Origin: Lysobacter sp.
GTDB lineage: Bacteria > Pseudomonadota > Gammaproteobacteria > Xanthomonadales > Xanthomonadaceae
Reading direction: 5' to 3'
Assembly: GCA_027306995.1 (NCBI GenBank)
Contig: DAHUXS010000008.1
Coordinates: 25,824 to 89,823 of the forward strand
Length of the DNA: 64,000 nucleotides
Positions 19,701 through 28,235 of the stretch are shown one piece after another. The translations under genes and the position numbers were made by a program. The notes beneath the pieces are model-generated. The model did no database searches. It was given only the letters and a program-made list of their open reading frames with translations, and was not told the origin of the DNA. Numbering within the stretch: the first letter of the stretch is position 1; each line of letters starts with the position of its first letter.

Positions 19701-21058
19701 GCCTTCTCTCCCAGGATCGCCTGCAATGCCGGCTCCAGTTGCGCCATCGCCACCGTCTGCTGTTCGCCGCTGCGCAGATCCTTCAGCGTGACCTGGTCGT
19801 TGGCTCGCTCGCTGTCGCCACGCAGGACCACCACGCGAATGCCGGCCTTGTCGGCGTATAGGAACTGCTTGGCGATCTTGCGCGATTCCATCTGCGTCTC
19901 GACCTTCCAGCCGGCCACGCGCAAACGCTGCGAGAGCGCCAACGCGTCGGCGAAGCCGTTGTCGTCGAGCAAGGCGACCAGCACGTCCACGCCGTTCTCG
20001 GCCATCGGCAACAGGCTGGCCTCGCGCAATTGCCAGAACAATCGTGACAGTCCGATCGAAATGCCGACGCCCGGCAACTTCGACTTGGTGTAGTGACTGG
20101 CGAGATCCTCGTAACGCCCGCCCGAGCAGATCGAACCGATCTGCGGATGCGCGTTCAAGGTGGTCTCGTAAACGATCCCGGTGTAGTAGTCGAGGCCGCG
20201 CGCGATCGACAGGTTGATCGCGTAACGCGATTCCGGAATGCCCATCGCCTTCAACTGCTCCAGGGTATCGCGCAGCGCCTGGCGGCCTTCCTCGAACTGC
20301 GCCGTGCCCGCTCCCAACGATTCCAGCTTGGCCAACGCATCGGCATGGCCGGTGGAACGGATGCGCGAGAACGCCAGCAGGCGATCGGCCGTCTCCGCCG
20401 ACAGACCGAAGCCATCGCCGGTCAGGGTTGCGTGCACCGCTTCCTCGCCGCGCTTGTCCAGCTTGTCGAGTTCGCGCAGCACCAGGTCCTGGCGCTCGCC
20501 TTCGATCCCGAGGCCTTCGAAGAAGCCGCGCAGCAGCTTGCGGTGGTTGAACTGGATGGTGAATTCGCCGATCGCCAGTTTCTCGAACACGGCATGGATG
20601 ACGGCGGGGATTTCGGCGTCATAGCGCGGCGACAACGCATCCTTGCCGATCACGTCGATGTCGCACTGGTAGAACTCGCGGAAACGCCCGCGCTGGGCGC
20701 GCTCGCCGCGATAGACGCGCTGCATCTGGTAGCGACGGAACGGGAATACCAGCTCGTGTTCGTGCTCGGCGACATAACGCGCCAGCGGTACCGTGAGATC
20801 GAAGCGCAGCGCCATTTCCGGCAAGCCTGCCTCTTGTTTCTCCAGCGCACCGGTCGACTGCACGAAATACACCTGGCGCTCGGTTTCGCCACCGGTCTTG
20901 GTCAGCAGCACTTCGGACAGTTCGAACACCGGGGTCTCCACCGGCAGGAATCCGAACGATTCGAAGGTGGAACGGATGCCATCCAGCATGCGCTGAAATA
21001 CCACCTGCTCGCGGGGCAACAGTTCCAGCACGCCGGCCGGGGTACGCGGTTTGATCAC
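19697..21058 (-). CDS. hisS: Histidyl-tRNA synthetase
   Basis: Class II aminoacyl-tRNA synthetase, 453 aa, charging tRNA-His. Motif 1/2 region [18 protein letters not shown], the histidine-specific loop [12 protein letters not shown] and [11 protein letters not shown] are intact, with a C-terminal anticodon-binding domain. GTG 21058 (VIKPRTPAG) is preferred because xanthomonad HisRS begins MIKPRTP; in-frame GTG 21064 and TTG 21076 are alternatives. It is co-directional and overlapping with the ammonia-lyase gene and lies upstream of the his operon. Confidence 0.93.
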   Translation of the reverse strand: MIKPRTPAGVLELLPREQVVFQRMLDGIRSTFESFGFLPVETPVFELSEVLLTKTGGETERQVYFVQSTGALEKQEAGLPEMALRFDLTVPLARYVAEHEHELVFPFRRYQMQRVYRGERAQRGRFREFYQCDIDVIGKDALSPRYDAEIPAVIHAVFEKLAIGEFTIQFNHRKLLRGFFEGLGIEGERQDLVLRELDKLDKRGEEAVHATLTGDGFGLSAETADRLLAFSRIRSTGHADALAKLESLGAGTAQFEEGRQALRDTLEQLKAMGIPESRYAINLSIARGLDYYTGIVYETTLNAHPQIGSICSGGRYEDLASHYTKSKLPGVGISIGLSRLFWQLREASLLPMAENGVDVLVALLDDNGFADALALSQRLRVAGWKVETQMESRKIAKQFLYADKAGIRVVVLRGDSERANDQVTLKDLRSGEQQTVAMAQLEPALQAILGEKA

Positions 21059-21136
21059 GGTCACGCCATTCCACAAGGGGATCGTTCAGGGATTCGACAA
21101 TTCTAGCGGGCCACGCCGTCTGCCGGGCCGCCCCAC

Positions 21137-21165
21137 TTGCCGTACCTGGGATGGCCGGTTAAACT
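21137..21165 (+). promoter_or_regulatory. Promoter of tRNA-Pro
   Basis: A -35 TTGCCG (21137-21142) and -10 TAAACT (21160-21165) with an ideal 17-base spacer end 11 bases before the tRNA. The GC-rich bases after the -10 resemble a stringent-type discriminator. Confidence 0.65.
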
Positions 21166-21176
21166 TGTCGGCTCAT

Positions 21177-21253
<77 letters not shown>

Positions 21254-21270
21254 ATCAAGAGTTGTACGCA

Positions 21271-21293
21271 GAAGCCGCCGCAAGGCGGTTTTT
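21271..21293 (+). terminator. Rho-independent terminator after tRNA-Pro
   Basis: Stem CCGCC/GGCGG (21275-21279 and 21284-21288) with loop GCAA, extended by GAAG/TTTT pairing, followed by a T-run (21289-21293). Confidence 0.75.
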
Positions 21294-21405
21294 CGTTTCT
21301 GGCGGATCATCGGCACGCCACGGGCGCACGAATCCGCCGATTCGGACGACGCACCCACACTCCCCATCGAGCATGGCCCTTCCCACCCGAAGGAGTCATC
21401 CCGAA

Positions 21406-21558
21406 ATGTCACGAACCGTCGTCCGCAAGACCGCCCACAGAGCCTGGTTCTTGTTCTTTTCCAGCGGCAGCCTGCTGGTGGCCGCCTATGCCTTCACTAT
21501 TGCGTGTAAATCAACAGCCGTCACAGTTTCCCGCAATGGCTCGGATCGAAATCAATAG
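21406..21558 (+). CDS. Possible small single-span membrane protein
   Basis: A 50-codon frame with a good SD (AAGGAG, 9 bases before ATG 21406). The product has a basic N-terminus (RTVVRKTAHR) and one hydrophobic segment at about residues 14-34, then a short polar tail, as in single-span proteins. It precedes the glycosyltransferase gene by 164 bases. No homologue is recognised. Small size makes the call uncertain. Confidence 0.45.
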   Translation: MSRTVVRKTAHRAWFLFFSSGSLLVAAYAFTIACKSTAVTVSRNGSDRNQ

Positions 21559-21579
21559 CTTGTCGAAAAAATTCATCCA

Positions 21580-21593
21580 CATGAATATTCATG
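21580..21593. promoter_or_regulatory. 14-bp palindrome upstream of the glycosyltransferase
   Basis: CATGAATATTCATG is a perfect 14-base palindrome in a locally AT-rich stretch (about 21560-21600), 130 bases before the chosen glycosyltransferase start. It could be an operator; no regulator is identified. Confidence 0.35.
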
Positions 21594-21722
21594 ATGCGCA
21601 CATCGCATCCCGAACCTGACTCGTTCGCCGATTTCCCTTCAGAAAAGTCGTTTCGAACGACATCCATTTCACGAACACACGGCCATATTCGCAACCTACT
21701 TGTATCCCGGGGGGGATCCAGA

Positions 21723-23216
21723 ATGGTGGCGAGGCCATCGAAAGCGCGTGCGCGCGCGACGAAAAAAATCGAAATCATCGACGACCTCGTGGGCCCCCGC
21801 TCGTCGCTCAACGCGCATCAGATACGCGCCAACGGTTGGGGCTCGGGCCTCATCGAGAGCGATGCCGAATTCCTGCCGCGCCGAAGATCCCTGTTCTATG
21901 TCAACCCGCGCGGGAAGTATCTGTTCGTGCTGCTGCTCGCAATCGCCTGGATGATTTTCAGCATCTGGGCATCGCAGCCATGGCTGAGCGATCTGTCCGG
22001 ACAAATCGGTTTCCCGCTCGCTTTGACGATCATCGCCATGATCGCCTACGTTCCCGGTTTCATGAACATGTTCCTGATGGCGACGATCGCGCTGGATCGG
22101 CGACCGCCGCGCATGATGCCCGCGCGCTATCCGGCGGTGAGCATCCTGGTCGCCTGTTACAACGAGTCGTTGTCGGTCGCCGACACCTTGCGTAGCTTGG
22201 CGACACAGGACTATCCGGGCGATTACGAAGTCATCGTGCTCGACGATGGTTCGACCGATGACACGCTCTACGTCGCCGGAGGCATCATCGAAACCGACCT
22301 CGGCTACGGCAACCCGCGCGCGCACTTTCGAATCCAGCACTACCCCACCAACGCCGGGAAATCGGCGGTGTTGAATCGTGGCCTCGAGATCGCCAGCCAC
22401 GAATTGATCGTCACCGTCGACGGCGACAGCTGGCTGCACAGCAATGCGTTGCGCCACATCGTGGAACGCAAGATCAGCGATCCGCCGGGGACGCGCGCGG
22501 TCGCCGGAGAGGTGCTGGCGCGGAACGCCACCGTCAACATGATCGCCGGCGTGCAGGAATGGGACTATTTCTTCGGCATCGCGGCGGTCAAGCGCATGCA
22601 GAGCATGTACCACGGCACCCTGGTGGCGCAGGGTGCATTCTCCCTGTACGAGCGCAGCGCGTTGCTCGAGGTCGGCGGCTGGCCCCACTGCGTCGGCGAG
22701 GACATCGTGCTGTCCTGGGCCTTGCTCGCGCGCGGCGCGCGCATCGGTTACGCCGAGGACGCCCTGGTCTTCACCAACGTGCCGGACCGGTTCGCGCAAT
22801 TCGCCCGCCAGCGCAAGCGCTGGTCGCGCGGCCTGATGGAGGCCTTTCGCCACCATTGGCGGCTCTTGTTCAAAAGACGCATGAGCACGTTGTTCGTGTG
22901 GTGGAACCTGCTGTTCCTGCCGCTGGACCTCACTTACACCTTCGCCTTCGTTCCCGGAATCCTCCTGGCGCTCTTCGGCTACTACTGGCTGGTGAGCCTG
23001 TGGACGCTGCTGATCCTTCCACTGACATTGCTGTGGACGGGGGTCATCTACCGGGTGCAACACCGCATGCTGCAACGCCAGCACCTCAAGCTGCGCCACA
23101 AGCCCGTGAGCGTCATGCTTTATGTCTTCCTCTACAGCATCATCCTGCAACCTGTCTGCGTCTGGGGCTATGCCGCGGAACTGATGGGCTTGCGCAAGAA
23201 ATGGGACACCAAATGA
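21723..23216 (+). CDS. Membrane GT2 glycosyltransferase, PgaC/IcaA-like
   Basis: 497-aa processive beta-glycosyltransferase of the inner membrane, the family that makes poly-N-acetylglucosamine, cellulose or hyaluronan. Two N-terminal spans (about 60-120) precede the GT2 domain with VACYNES, VLDDGSTDD, the DxD-type VDGDSW, the acceptor GED motif (CVGEDIVLSW) and QRKRW (QxxRW); about three C-terminal spans follow. ATG 21723 is preferred for its G-rich SD; an open frame reaches ATG 21591. It overlaps the downstream barrel gene by 4 bases. No deacetylase, PilZ or export TPR protein is adjacent, so the polymer is unknown. Confidence 0.88.
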   Translation: MVARPSKARARATKKIEIIDDLVGPRSSLNAHQIRANGWGSGLIESDAEFLPRRRSLFYVNPRGKYLFVLLLAIAWMIFSIWASQPWLSDLSGQIGFPLALTIIAMIAYVPGFMNMFLMATIALDRRPPRMMPARYPAVSILVACYNESLSVADTLRSLATQDYPGDYEVIVLDDGSTDDTLYVAGGIIETDLGYGNPRAHFRIQHYPTNAGKSAVLNRGLEIASHELIVTVDGDSWLHSNALRHIVERKISDPPGTRAVAGEVLARNATVNMIAGVQEWDYFFGIAAVKRMQSMYHGTLVAQGAFSLYERSALLEVGGWPHCVGEDIVLSWALLARGARIGYAEDALVFTNVPDRFAQFARQRKRWSRGLMEAFRHHWRLLFKRRMSTLFVWWNLLFLPLDLTYTFAFVPGILLALFGYYWLVSLWTLLILPLTLLWTGVIYRVQHRMLQRQHLKLRHKPVSVMLYVFLYSIILQPVCVWGYAAELMGLRKKWDTK

Positions 23217-24097
23217 ATCATCGTGCAATCTTGTTCACGCTCTTTCTCGTCGCGGCGCCGGTAGGCGCACAGCAAGCGATCGGGGTGGATGTCTTCGACA
23301 GCCGCGACTCCGAGCACTCCGGTTCGCTGCGGACAGGCGTGAACTTCGATCTCCGGCACGTCGACATCGAGCACTACCAGGGCCTGCGCCTCGAACGAGC
23401 GCGCTTTTCCCCGCTCGGCAACAGGGCGCAGAGCAGCGATCGCGTGTACTACCGTTTCGCCGGGGGTGGCGATTGGAAATGGAACGGGCAACTGGGCAGC
23501 GATGGCAGGACATGGCTCGGCTCGGCCAGCGTGTTCAAGGATGCCGCCAATCGCCAGGAATATTTCCTGGAACGCGATGTCGTCGAATCCCCACGGGAAC
23601 TGGCCGCCCACCACACCTATACGTTCGTCGGCGCCGCCTACGACCTGCCGTTCGACGAGCGCGACGTCGCCACCGCCATGGTCGGCGCCCAGCATTTTTC
23701 CGACGGCAACACCCGCCTCCACCTGCGCGCCCGTTACGTTCGCGTCCTCAAGCCGGAATGGGGCCTCAGCCTGCAGTTGCGCACGCGCTATTTCCAGAGC
23801 AGCGACCCCCATCTGTCCGACTACTACTCGCCGCGCTGGTATGCCGAAGCGGTCCCGACGCTGCAGATACGGCGCTTCTTCAGGCGCTGGCAGTTCCAGG
23901 GCGCGGTCGGCTACGGCCGCCAGGGCGACGCCGATTCCGGCTGGAGGCCGTCGCGCCTGATCGAAGCCAACGTGGTCAGCCCACGCAGCCGCAATGACTG
24001 GTACTTCAAGGCGGGCCTGCTGCGCACCAATACCCCCCAAGCGGTCGGCGCCTACTCCTACGATCAGTTCCATATCGAGCTGATGCGGGTGTTTTGA
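23213..24097 (+). CDS. YaiO-like outer-membrane beta-barrel protein
   Basis: 294-aa exported protein: a signal peptide (about residues 1-20, ending VGAQ) is followed by repeated amphipathic beta-strands rich in Tyr, Arg and Gly, and a C-terminal Phe (LMRVF), as in outer-membrane barrels. The overall look matches the YaiO family. Its ATG lies inside the glycosyltransferase stop (ATGA), so it is translationally coupled and could be the outer-membrane exit or modifier for the same polysaccharide. Confidence 0.75.
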   Translation: MNHRAILFTLFLVAAPVGAQQAIGVDVFDSRDSEHSGSLRTGVNFDLRHVDIEHYQGLRLERARFSPLGNRAQSSDRVYYRFAGGGDWKWNGQLGSDGRTWLGSASVFKDAANRQEYFLERDVVESPRELAAHHTYTFVGAAYDLPFDERDVATAMVGAQHFSDGNTRLHLRARYVRVLKPEWGLSLQLRTRYFQSSDPHLSDYYSPRWYAEAVPTLQIRRFFRRWQFQGAVGYGRQGDADSGWRPSRLIEANVVSPRSRNDWYFKAGLLRTNTPQAVGAYSYDQFHIELMRVF

Positions 24098-24142
24098 GCC
24101 CCGTATCGCATAAAATCAGTGCTCGTCACGTTTTCCCGTCCG

Positions 24143-25516
24143 ATGAGCCTCCATCTCTACAACACCCTGACCCGCTTGGTCGATCCCTTCGTGCCCGCGT
24201 CGCCCTCCGGCCCGACCCTGTATGTCTGTGGCCCGACGGTCTACAACTACGTGCATATCGGCAACGCCCGCGGCCCGGTGGTGTTCGGGGTCCTGGCGTC
24301 CCTGCTGCGCCGGCGTTTCGGCGGCCTGCGCTACGCGCGCAACATCACAGACGTCGACGACAAGATCAACGCGGCCGCCAAGGAATCGGGCACGCCAATT
24401 TCGGCGATCACCGACCGTTTCGCCGCGGCCTATCGCGAGGACATGGCCGCGCTCGGCGTGACCGGGGTGTTCGCGCCCGACATGGAACCGGCCGCGACGG
24501 ACCACATCCCGCAGATCATCGCCATGTGCGAACGCCTGATCGCCGATGGCCACGCCTACGCCGCCGAAGGCCACGTGCTGTTCTCGGTGGCGAGCTTCCC
24601 CGAGTACGGCAAGCTGTCGCGCCGTGACCCCGAGGACATGCTGGCCGGCGCGCGCGTCGAAGTGGCGCCGTACAAGCGCGATCCCGGCGACTTCGTGCTG
24701 TGGAAGCCGTCGACCGACGACCTCCCGGGTTGGGACTCGCCGTGGGGACGCGGTCGCCCGGGCTGGCACATCGAATGCTCGGCGATGGCGGAAGCGCACC
24801 TCGGCGACACCATCGACATCCACGCCGGCGGCATCGACCTGCAATTCCCCCACCACGAGAACGAAGTCGCGCAGAGCGAATGCGCGCATGGCGGCAAGCC
24901 GTTCGCGCGCTGGTGGATGCACAACGGCATGCTCAACTTCGGCGGCGCCAAGATGAGCAAGTCGCTGGGCAACATCGAGAAGGTGCACGACCTAGTGCGT
25001 GCGCATCCGCCGGAAGCCCTGCGTTACGCCCTGCTCTCCGCCCACTATCGCCAGCCGCTGGAATGGAGCGACGCCGTGGTCGACCAGGGCGTGCGCACGC
25101 TCGATCGCCTCTACGGCACGCTGCGCGATCTCGCTGATGTCGATGCTCGGGCCGCGATTCCCGCTGGCATCGAAGCCGCGCTCGATGATGATCTCAACAC
25201 GCCGCAGGCGCTTGCCGAGATCGCCCGCATTGCCGGCGAGGCACGCAAGGCCAGCGGTGACGATCGTGCCCGCCTGAAGTCGGAATTGCTCGGCGCCGGG
25301 CTGGCGCTCGGCCTGCTGCAACAGGATCCCGCGGCATGGTTCGCGCGCGGCGCCTCCGGCGACGACGATGCACGCATCCAGCAATTGGTGGACGAACGCA
25401 ACGAAGCCAAGAAGTCCCGCGATTTCGCCCGCGCCGACGCCATCCGTGACCAGCTCGCAAACGAGGGCATCCTGCTGGAAGACACGCCCGCAGGCGTTCG
25501 CTGGAAGCGTGCATGA
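24143..25516 (+). CDS. cysS: Cysteinyl-tRNA synthetase
   Basis: 457-aa class I synthetase. Zinc ligands and HIGH motif are in [16 protein letters not shown], further zinc ligands in HIECSAM and [10 protein letters not shown], and KMSKS is exact (AKMSKSLGN). ATG 24143 gives the family start ([11 protein letters not shown]). A possible -10 TAAAAT lies at 24111-24116. It overlaps sufE by 4 bases, joining cysteine charging with cysteine sulfur transfer. Confidence 0.97.
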   Translation: MSLHLYNTLTRLVDPFVPASPSGPTLYVCGPTVYNYVHIGNARGPVVFGVLASLLRRRFGGLRYARNITDVDDKINAAAKESGTPISAITDRFAAAYREDMAALGVTGVFAPDMEPAATDHIPQIIAMCERLIADGHAYAAEGHVLFSVASFPEYGKLSRRDPEDMLAGARVEVAPYKRDPGDFVLWKPSTDDLPGWDSPWGRGRPGWHIECSAMAEAHLGDTIDIHAGGIDLQFPHHENEVAQSECAHGGKPFARWWMHNGMLNFGGAKMSKSLGNIEKVHDLVRAHPPEALRYALLSAHYRQPLEWSDAVVDQGVRTLDRLYGTLRDLADVDARAAIPAGIEAALDDDLNTPQALAEIARIAGEARKASGDDRARLKSELLGAGLALGLLQQDPAAWFARGASGDDDARIQQLVDERNEAKKSRDFARADAIRDQLANEGILLEDTPAGVRWKRA

Positions 25517-25950
25517 GCGCGTCGCAATTCCCGCTCGAAGCGACGGCCCTCGAAGCGCAGGCTGCGATCGCCGACGAATTCTCGCTATTCGGTGACTGGT
25601 CCGAGCGCTACCAGTACCTGATCGACCTTGGCCGCAAGCTGCCCGACCTGCCGGATACGCTCAAGACCGAAGAACATCGCCTGCTCGGCTGCCAATCGAA
25701 GGTGTGGATCGTCGCCAGCGGCAATGCCGCGCGCCTCGACTTCCAGGCGATCAGCGATTCGACGATCGTCTCCGGCCTGATCTATCTCGCGCTGCGCGTC
25801 TATTCGGGACGTCCGGCCAGCGAAATCCTGGCGACGTCGCCGGACTACATCTCCACGATCGGCCTGGCCAAGCACCTGTCGCCGACCCGCAGCAATGGCC
25901 TCGCCGCCCTGCTCGATTTCATCAAGACCACCGCAGCGCAGGCCCAGTGA
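25513..25950 (+). CDS. sufE: SufE-family sulfur acceptor
   Basis: 145-aa protein that accepts persulfide sulfur from a SufS/CsdA cysteine desulfurase. The acceptor cysteine sits in LLGCQSKVW and the fold ends with the typical [10 protein letters not shown] helix. No desulfurase is in the window, so it could be SufE or CsdE. It overlaps both neighbours by 4 bases. Confidence 0.9.
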   Translation: MSASQFPLEATALEAQAAIADEFSLFGDWSERYQYLIDLGRKLPDLPDTLKTEEHRLLGCQSKVWIVASGNAARLDFQAISDSTIVSGLIYLALRVYSGRPASEILATSPDYISTIGLAKHLSPTRSNGLAALLDFIKTTAAQAQ

Positions 25951-27188
25951 ACGACACCGCGACCGCTCCCGCCGCCTCGCCCCTGCGCAATCGCGGCTTC
26001 CTGCAATTGATGGTGTACCGCATCTGCACGATGCTGTGCTACCAGATCGCCGCGGTCACCGTTGGCTGGCATGTCTACGAACTGACTCGCAGCCCGTTCG
26101 CGCTCGGCATGATCGGCCTCGCCGAAGTGCTGCCGTTCTTCGTGGTCGCGCCGTTCGCCGGCTATCTCGTCGACCACCTGCCGCGACGCAAGCTCGGCGC
26201 GGTCGCCTGCCTCGGCCTCGCCGCGACGCCGCTGTTGCTGTTGCTGGTCGCGCGCACCCCGGCACTGCACGGCAACCTCGCCCTGATGTACGTCGCCGTC
26301 GGCCTGAACGGCATCGTGCGTTCCTTCCTCGGCCCGGTCTACAACGCGCTGTTCGCGCGCGTGCTGCCTCGTGAACAGTTCGTGCGCGGCGCCAGTCTCG
26401 GCAGCGTGGTGTTCCAGACCGGGCTGGTGTTCGGCCCGGCACTGGGCGGCGCCCTCACCGGCTGGGCCGGCATCGAGATCGCCTACCTGGTAGCGTTCCT
26501 GCTCGGCCTTGCCGCGGCGATCGCGGTGTTCACGCTGGCGGTGACCGAACCGCCACCGCCACCGCAGCGCGAGCCGATCTTCACCAGCATCGGCAAAGGA
26601 TTGGACTTCGTGTTCTCGCAGCAGGTCATGCTCGGCGCGATGGCCCTCGACATGTTCTCGGTGCTGCTCGGCGGCGCGGTGTCGATGCTGCCCGCCTTCA
26701 TCAAGGACATCCTCCACGCCGGCCCAGAAGCCTTCGGGATGATGCGCGGCATGCCGGCGCTGGGATCGATCGTGGTCGCGCTGTGGCTGGCACGCCATCC
26801 GCTGGAACGCCATGCCGGTCGCGTGCTGATGTACGCCGTTTCCGGCTTCGGGCTGTGCACGATCGCCTTCGCACTGTCTCGCAACCTGTGGCTGTCGGGC
26901 GCGCTGTTGGTGCTCTACGGCATGTGCGATGGCGTGTCGGTGGTGCTGCGCTCGACCATCCTGCAGCTGGTGACGCCGGATGAAATGCGCGGTCGCGTCT
27001 CGTCGATCAACAGCATCTTCATCAGCTCGTCGAACGAACTCGGCGCGTTCTACGACGGCGTGATGGCGCGCCTGCTCGGACTGGTGCCGGCGATCATCAC
27101 CGGCGGTTGCGTCACCCTCGGCGTGGTCGGCATCACCGCCTGGCGCGCGCCGAAGCTGCGCAAGCTGGATCTGCGCGACCTTCACTGA
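25947..27188 (+). CDS. MFS transporter, EntS-like (MFS_3)
   Basis: 413-aa inner-membrane carrier with about 12 helices. Features are YRICTMLCYQIAAVTVGW in helix 1, the loop motif GYLVDHLPRRKLG (MFS motif A-like) and a second-half PDEMRGRVSSINSIFI, typical of the enterobactin-exporter/MFS_3 group. The start is GTG 25947 overlapping the sufE stop (GTGA). Substrate unknown; export of a small molecule is likely. Confidence 0.85.
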   Translation: MNDTATAPAASPLRNRGFLQLMVYRICTMLCYQIAAVTVGWHVYELTRSPFALGMIGLAEVLPFFVVAPFAGYLVDHLPRRKLGAVACLGLAATPLLLLLVARTPALHGNLALMYVAVGLNGIVRSFLGPVYNALFARVLPREQFVRGASLGSVVFQTGLVFGPALGGALTGWAGIEIAYLVAFLLGLAAAIAVFTLAVTEPPPPPQREPIFTSIGKGLDFVFSQQVMLGAMALDMFSVLLGGAVSMLPAFIKDILHAGPEAFGMMRGMPALGSIVVALWLARHPLERHAGRVLMYAVSGFGLCTIAFALSRNLWLSGALLVLYGMCDGVSVVLRSTILQLVTPDEMRGRVSSINSIFISSSNELGAFYDGVMARLLGLVPAIITGGCVTLGVVGITAWRAPKLRKLDLRDLH

Positions 27189-27241
27189 GGCATACTCGTT
27201 CCTGTGTCGGCACGATTCGTCGACGAGGGGAGGAGAACCGG

Positions 27242-27511
27242 ATGCGCACGCTGATCATCATCGCCATCGGCATCGTGCTGGCCACGCTGCTGTTGTTCGT
27301 GTTCCGTCGCGATGCCCGCACCTTGCGCACCGTCTTCGTCACCTTCGCCATCGCCTGGATCGCGGTCTGCGCCTACAACATGTGGCTCGGCGTCGCCCGC
27401 GCCGGCTACGCGGTGACGGAGGAGCTGCCCTTCCTACTCGCCAATGCCGGCGTCCCCCTGCTGTTCGCCTGGTGGCTGCAGCGCCGCCTGCGCAAAGGCG
27501 CGCAGGGGTAG
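27242..27511 (+). CDS. Small membrane protein
   Basis: 89-aa protein with about three hydrophobic helices (residues 3-20, 33-52 and 64-80) and a basic C-terminus (RRLRKGAQG). ATG 27242 has a strong SD (GGGAGGAG). No family recognised. It stands 53 bases after the MFS gene and 29 bases before the iron-sulfur protein, in the same direction. Confidence 0.75.
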   Translation: MRTLIIIAIGIVLATLLLFVFRRDARTLRTVFVTFAIAWIAVCAYNMWLGVARAGYAVTEELPFLLANAGVPLLFAWWLQRRLRKGAQG

Positions 27512-27540
27512 ACTCGTCGCGGATATCGAAGGAGTCGACC

Positions 27541-28182
27541 ATGTCCATCGAAACGGTTCGCGGCAAGCACGTCACCATCCTCTTCGATGGTACGCGCTGC
27601 ATCCATTCGCGCAATTGCGTCCTCACCCACCCCGACGTCTTCGTGCCGAATGTCGATGGCGAGTGGATCCATCCGGATGCGCAATCGGTCGAAGACGTGG
27701 TGCTCACCGCGCGGATGTGCCCGTCGGGCGCGATCCAGTACCAGCGCCATGATGGCGGCGAGGAAGAGCCCGCGCCGATCGTCAACACCGTGCGCGTGCG
27801 CGAGAACGGGCCGCTCGCCTTCAACGCGCCGTTGAAGGTCGCCGGCGAGGATGCCGGCCTGCGACGGACACTGTGTCGTTGCGGCCTGTCGAAGCACAAG
27901 CCCTATTGCGACAACAGCCACATCGAAGGTGGCTTCCACGCCACTGGCGAACCGTCGCTCAAAAAATCGGAAGCGCTGACCGCGCGCGATGGCGAGCTCG
28001 CGGTGGAACCGCAGCGCAATGGTCCCTTGAAAGTGATTGGCAATCTCGAAGTGGTCAGCGGCACCGGCCACACCATCGACCGCGTCACCGAAACCTGGCT
28101 ATGCCGCTGCGGTCACTCGCAGAACAAGCCGTTCTGCGATGGCTCGCATCGCAAGTTCGGCTTCGAGGCCGACGGCGCCTGA
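27541..28182 (+). CDS. Iron-sulfur protein: divergent ferredoxin plus two CDGSH domains
   Basis: 213-aa cytosolic protein. An N-terminal Fer4_19-like domain (Cys in GTRCIHSRNC and ARMCPSG) is followed by two CDGSH-type 2Fe-2S motifs, CRCGLSKHKPYCDNSH (about 119-134) and CRCGHSQNKPFCDGSH (about 184-199), each with the three Cys and one His. The first has Asn instead of Gly before SH. Likely a redox or cluster-transfer protein; partner unknown. SD GAAGGAG precedes ATG 27541. Confidence 0.9.
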   Translation: MSIETVRGKHVTILFDGTRCIHSRNCVLTHPDVFVPNVDGEWIHPDAQSVEDVVLTARMCPSGAIQYQRHDGGEEEPAPIVNTVRVRENGPLAFNAPLKVAGEDAGLRRTLCRCGLSKHKPYCDNSHIEGGFHATGEPSLKKSEALTARDGELAVEPQRNGPLKVIGNLEVVSGTGHTIDRVTETWLCRCGHSQNKPFCDGSHRKFGFEADGA

Positions 28183-28185
28183 CAA

Positions 28186-28211
28186 AAAAGCCCCGCCAAG
28201 GCGGGGCTTTT
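28186..28211. terminator. Bidirectional terminator between the CDGSH gene and dksA
   Basis: Perfect 12-bp stem (AAAAGCCCCGCC at 28186-28197, complement at 28200-28211) with a 2-base AA loop. A-run and T-run flank it, so it can end both converging transcripts. Confidence 0.85.
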
Positions 28212-28235
28212 GCGTGATGCGGGGACGCGGCAGGT

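Noticed and set aside
17937..20093. A 718-codon open frame on the plus strand through the lyase and hisS
   Set aside because: Runs antisense through two well-supported genes, is Arg/His/Gln-rich and has no recognisable motif.
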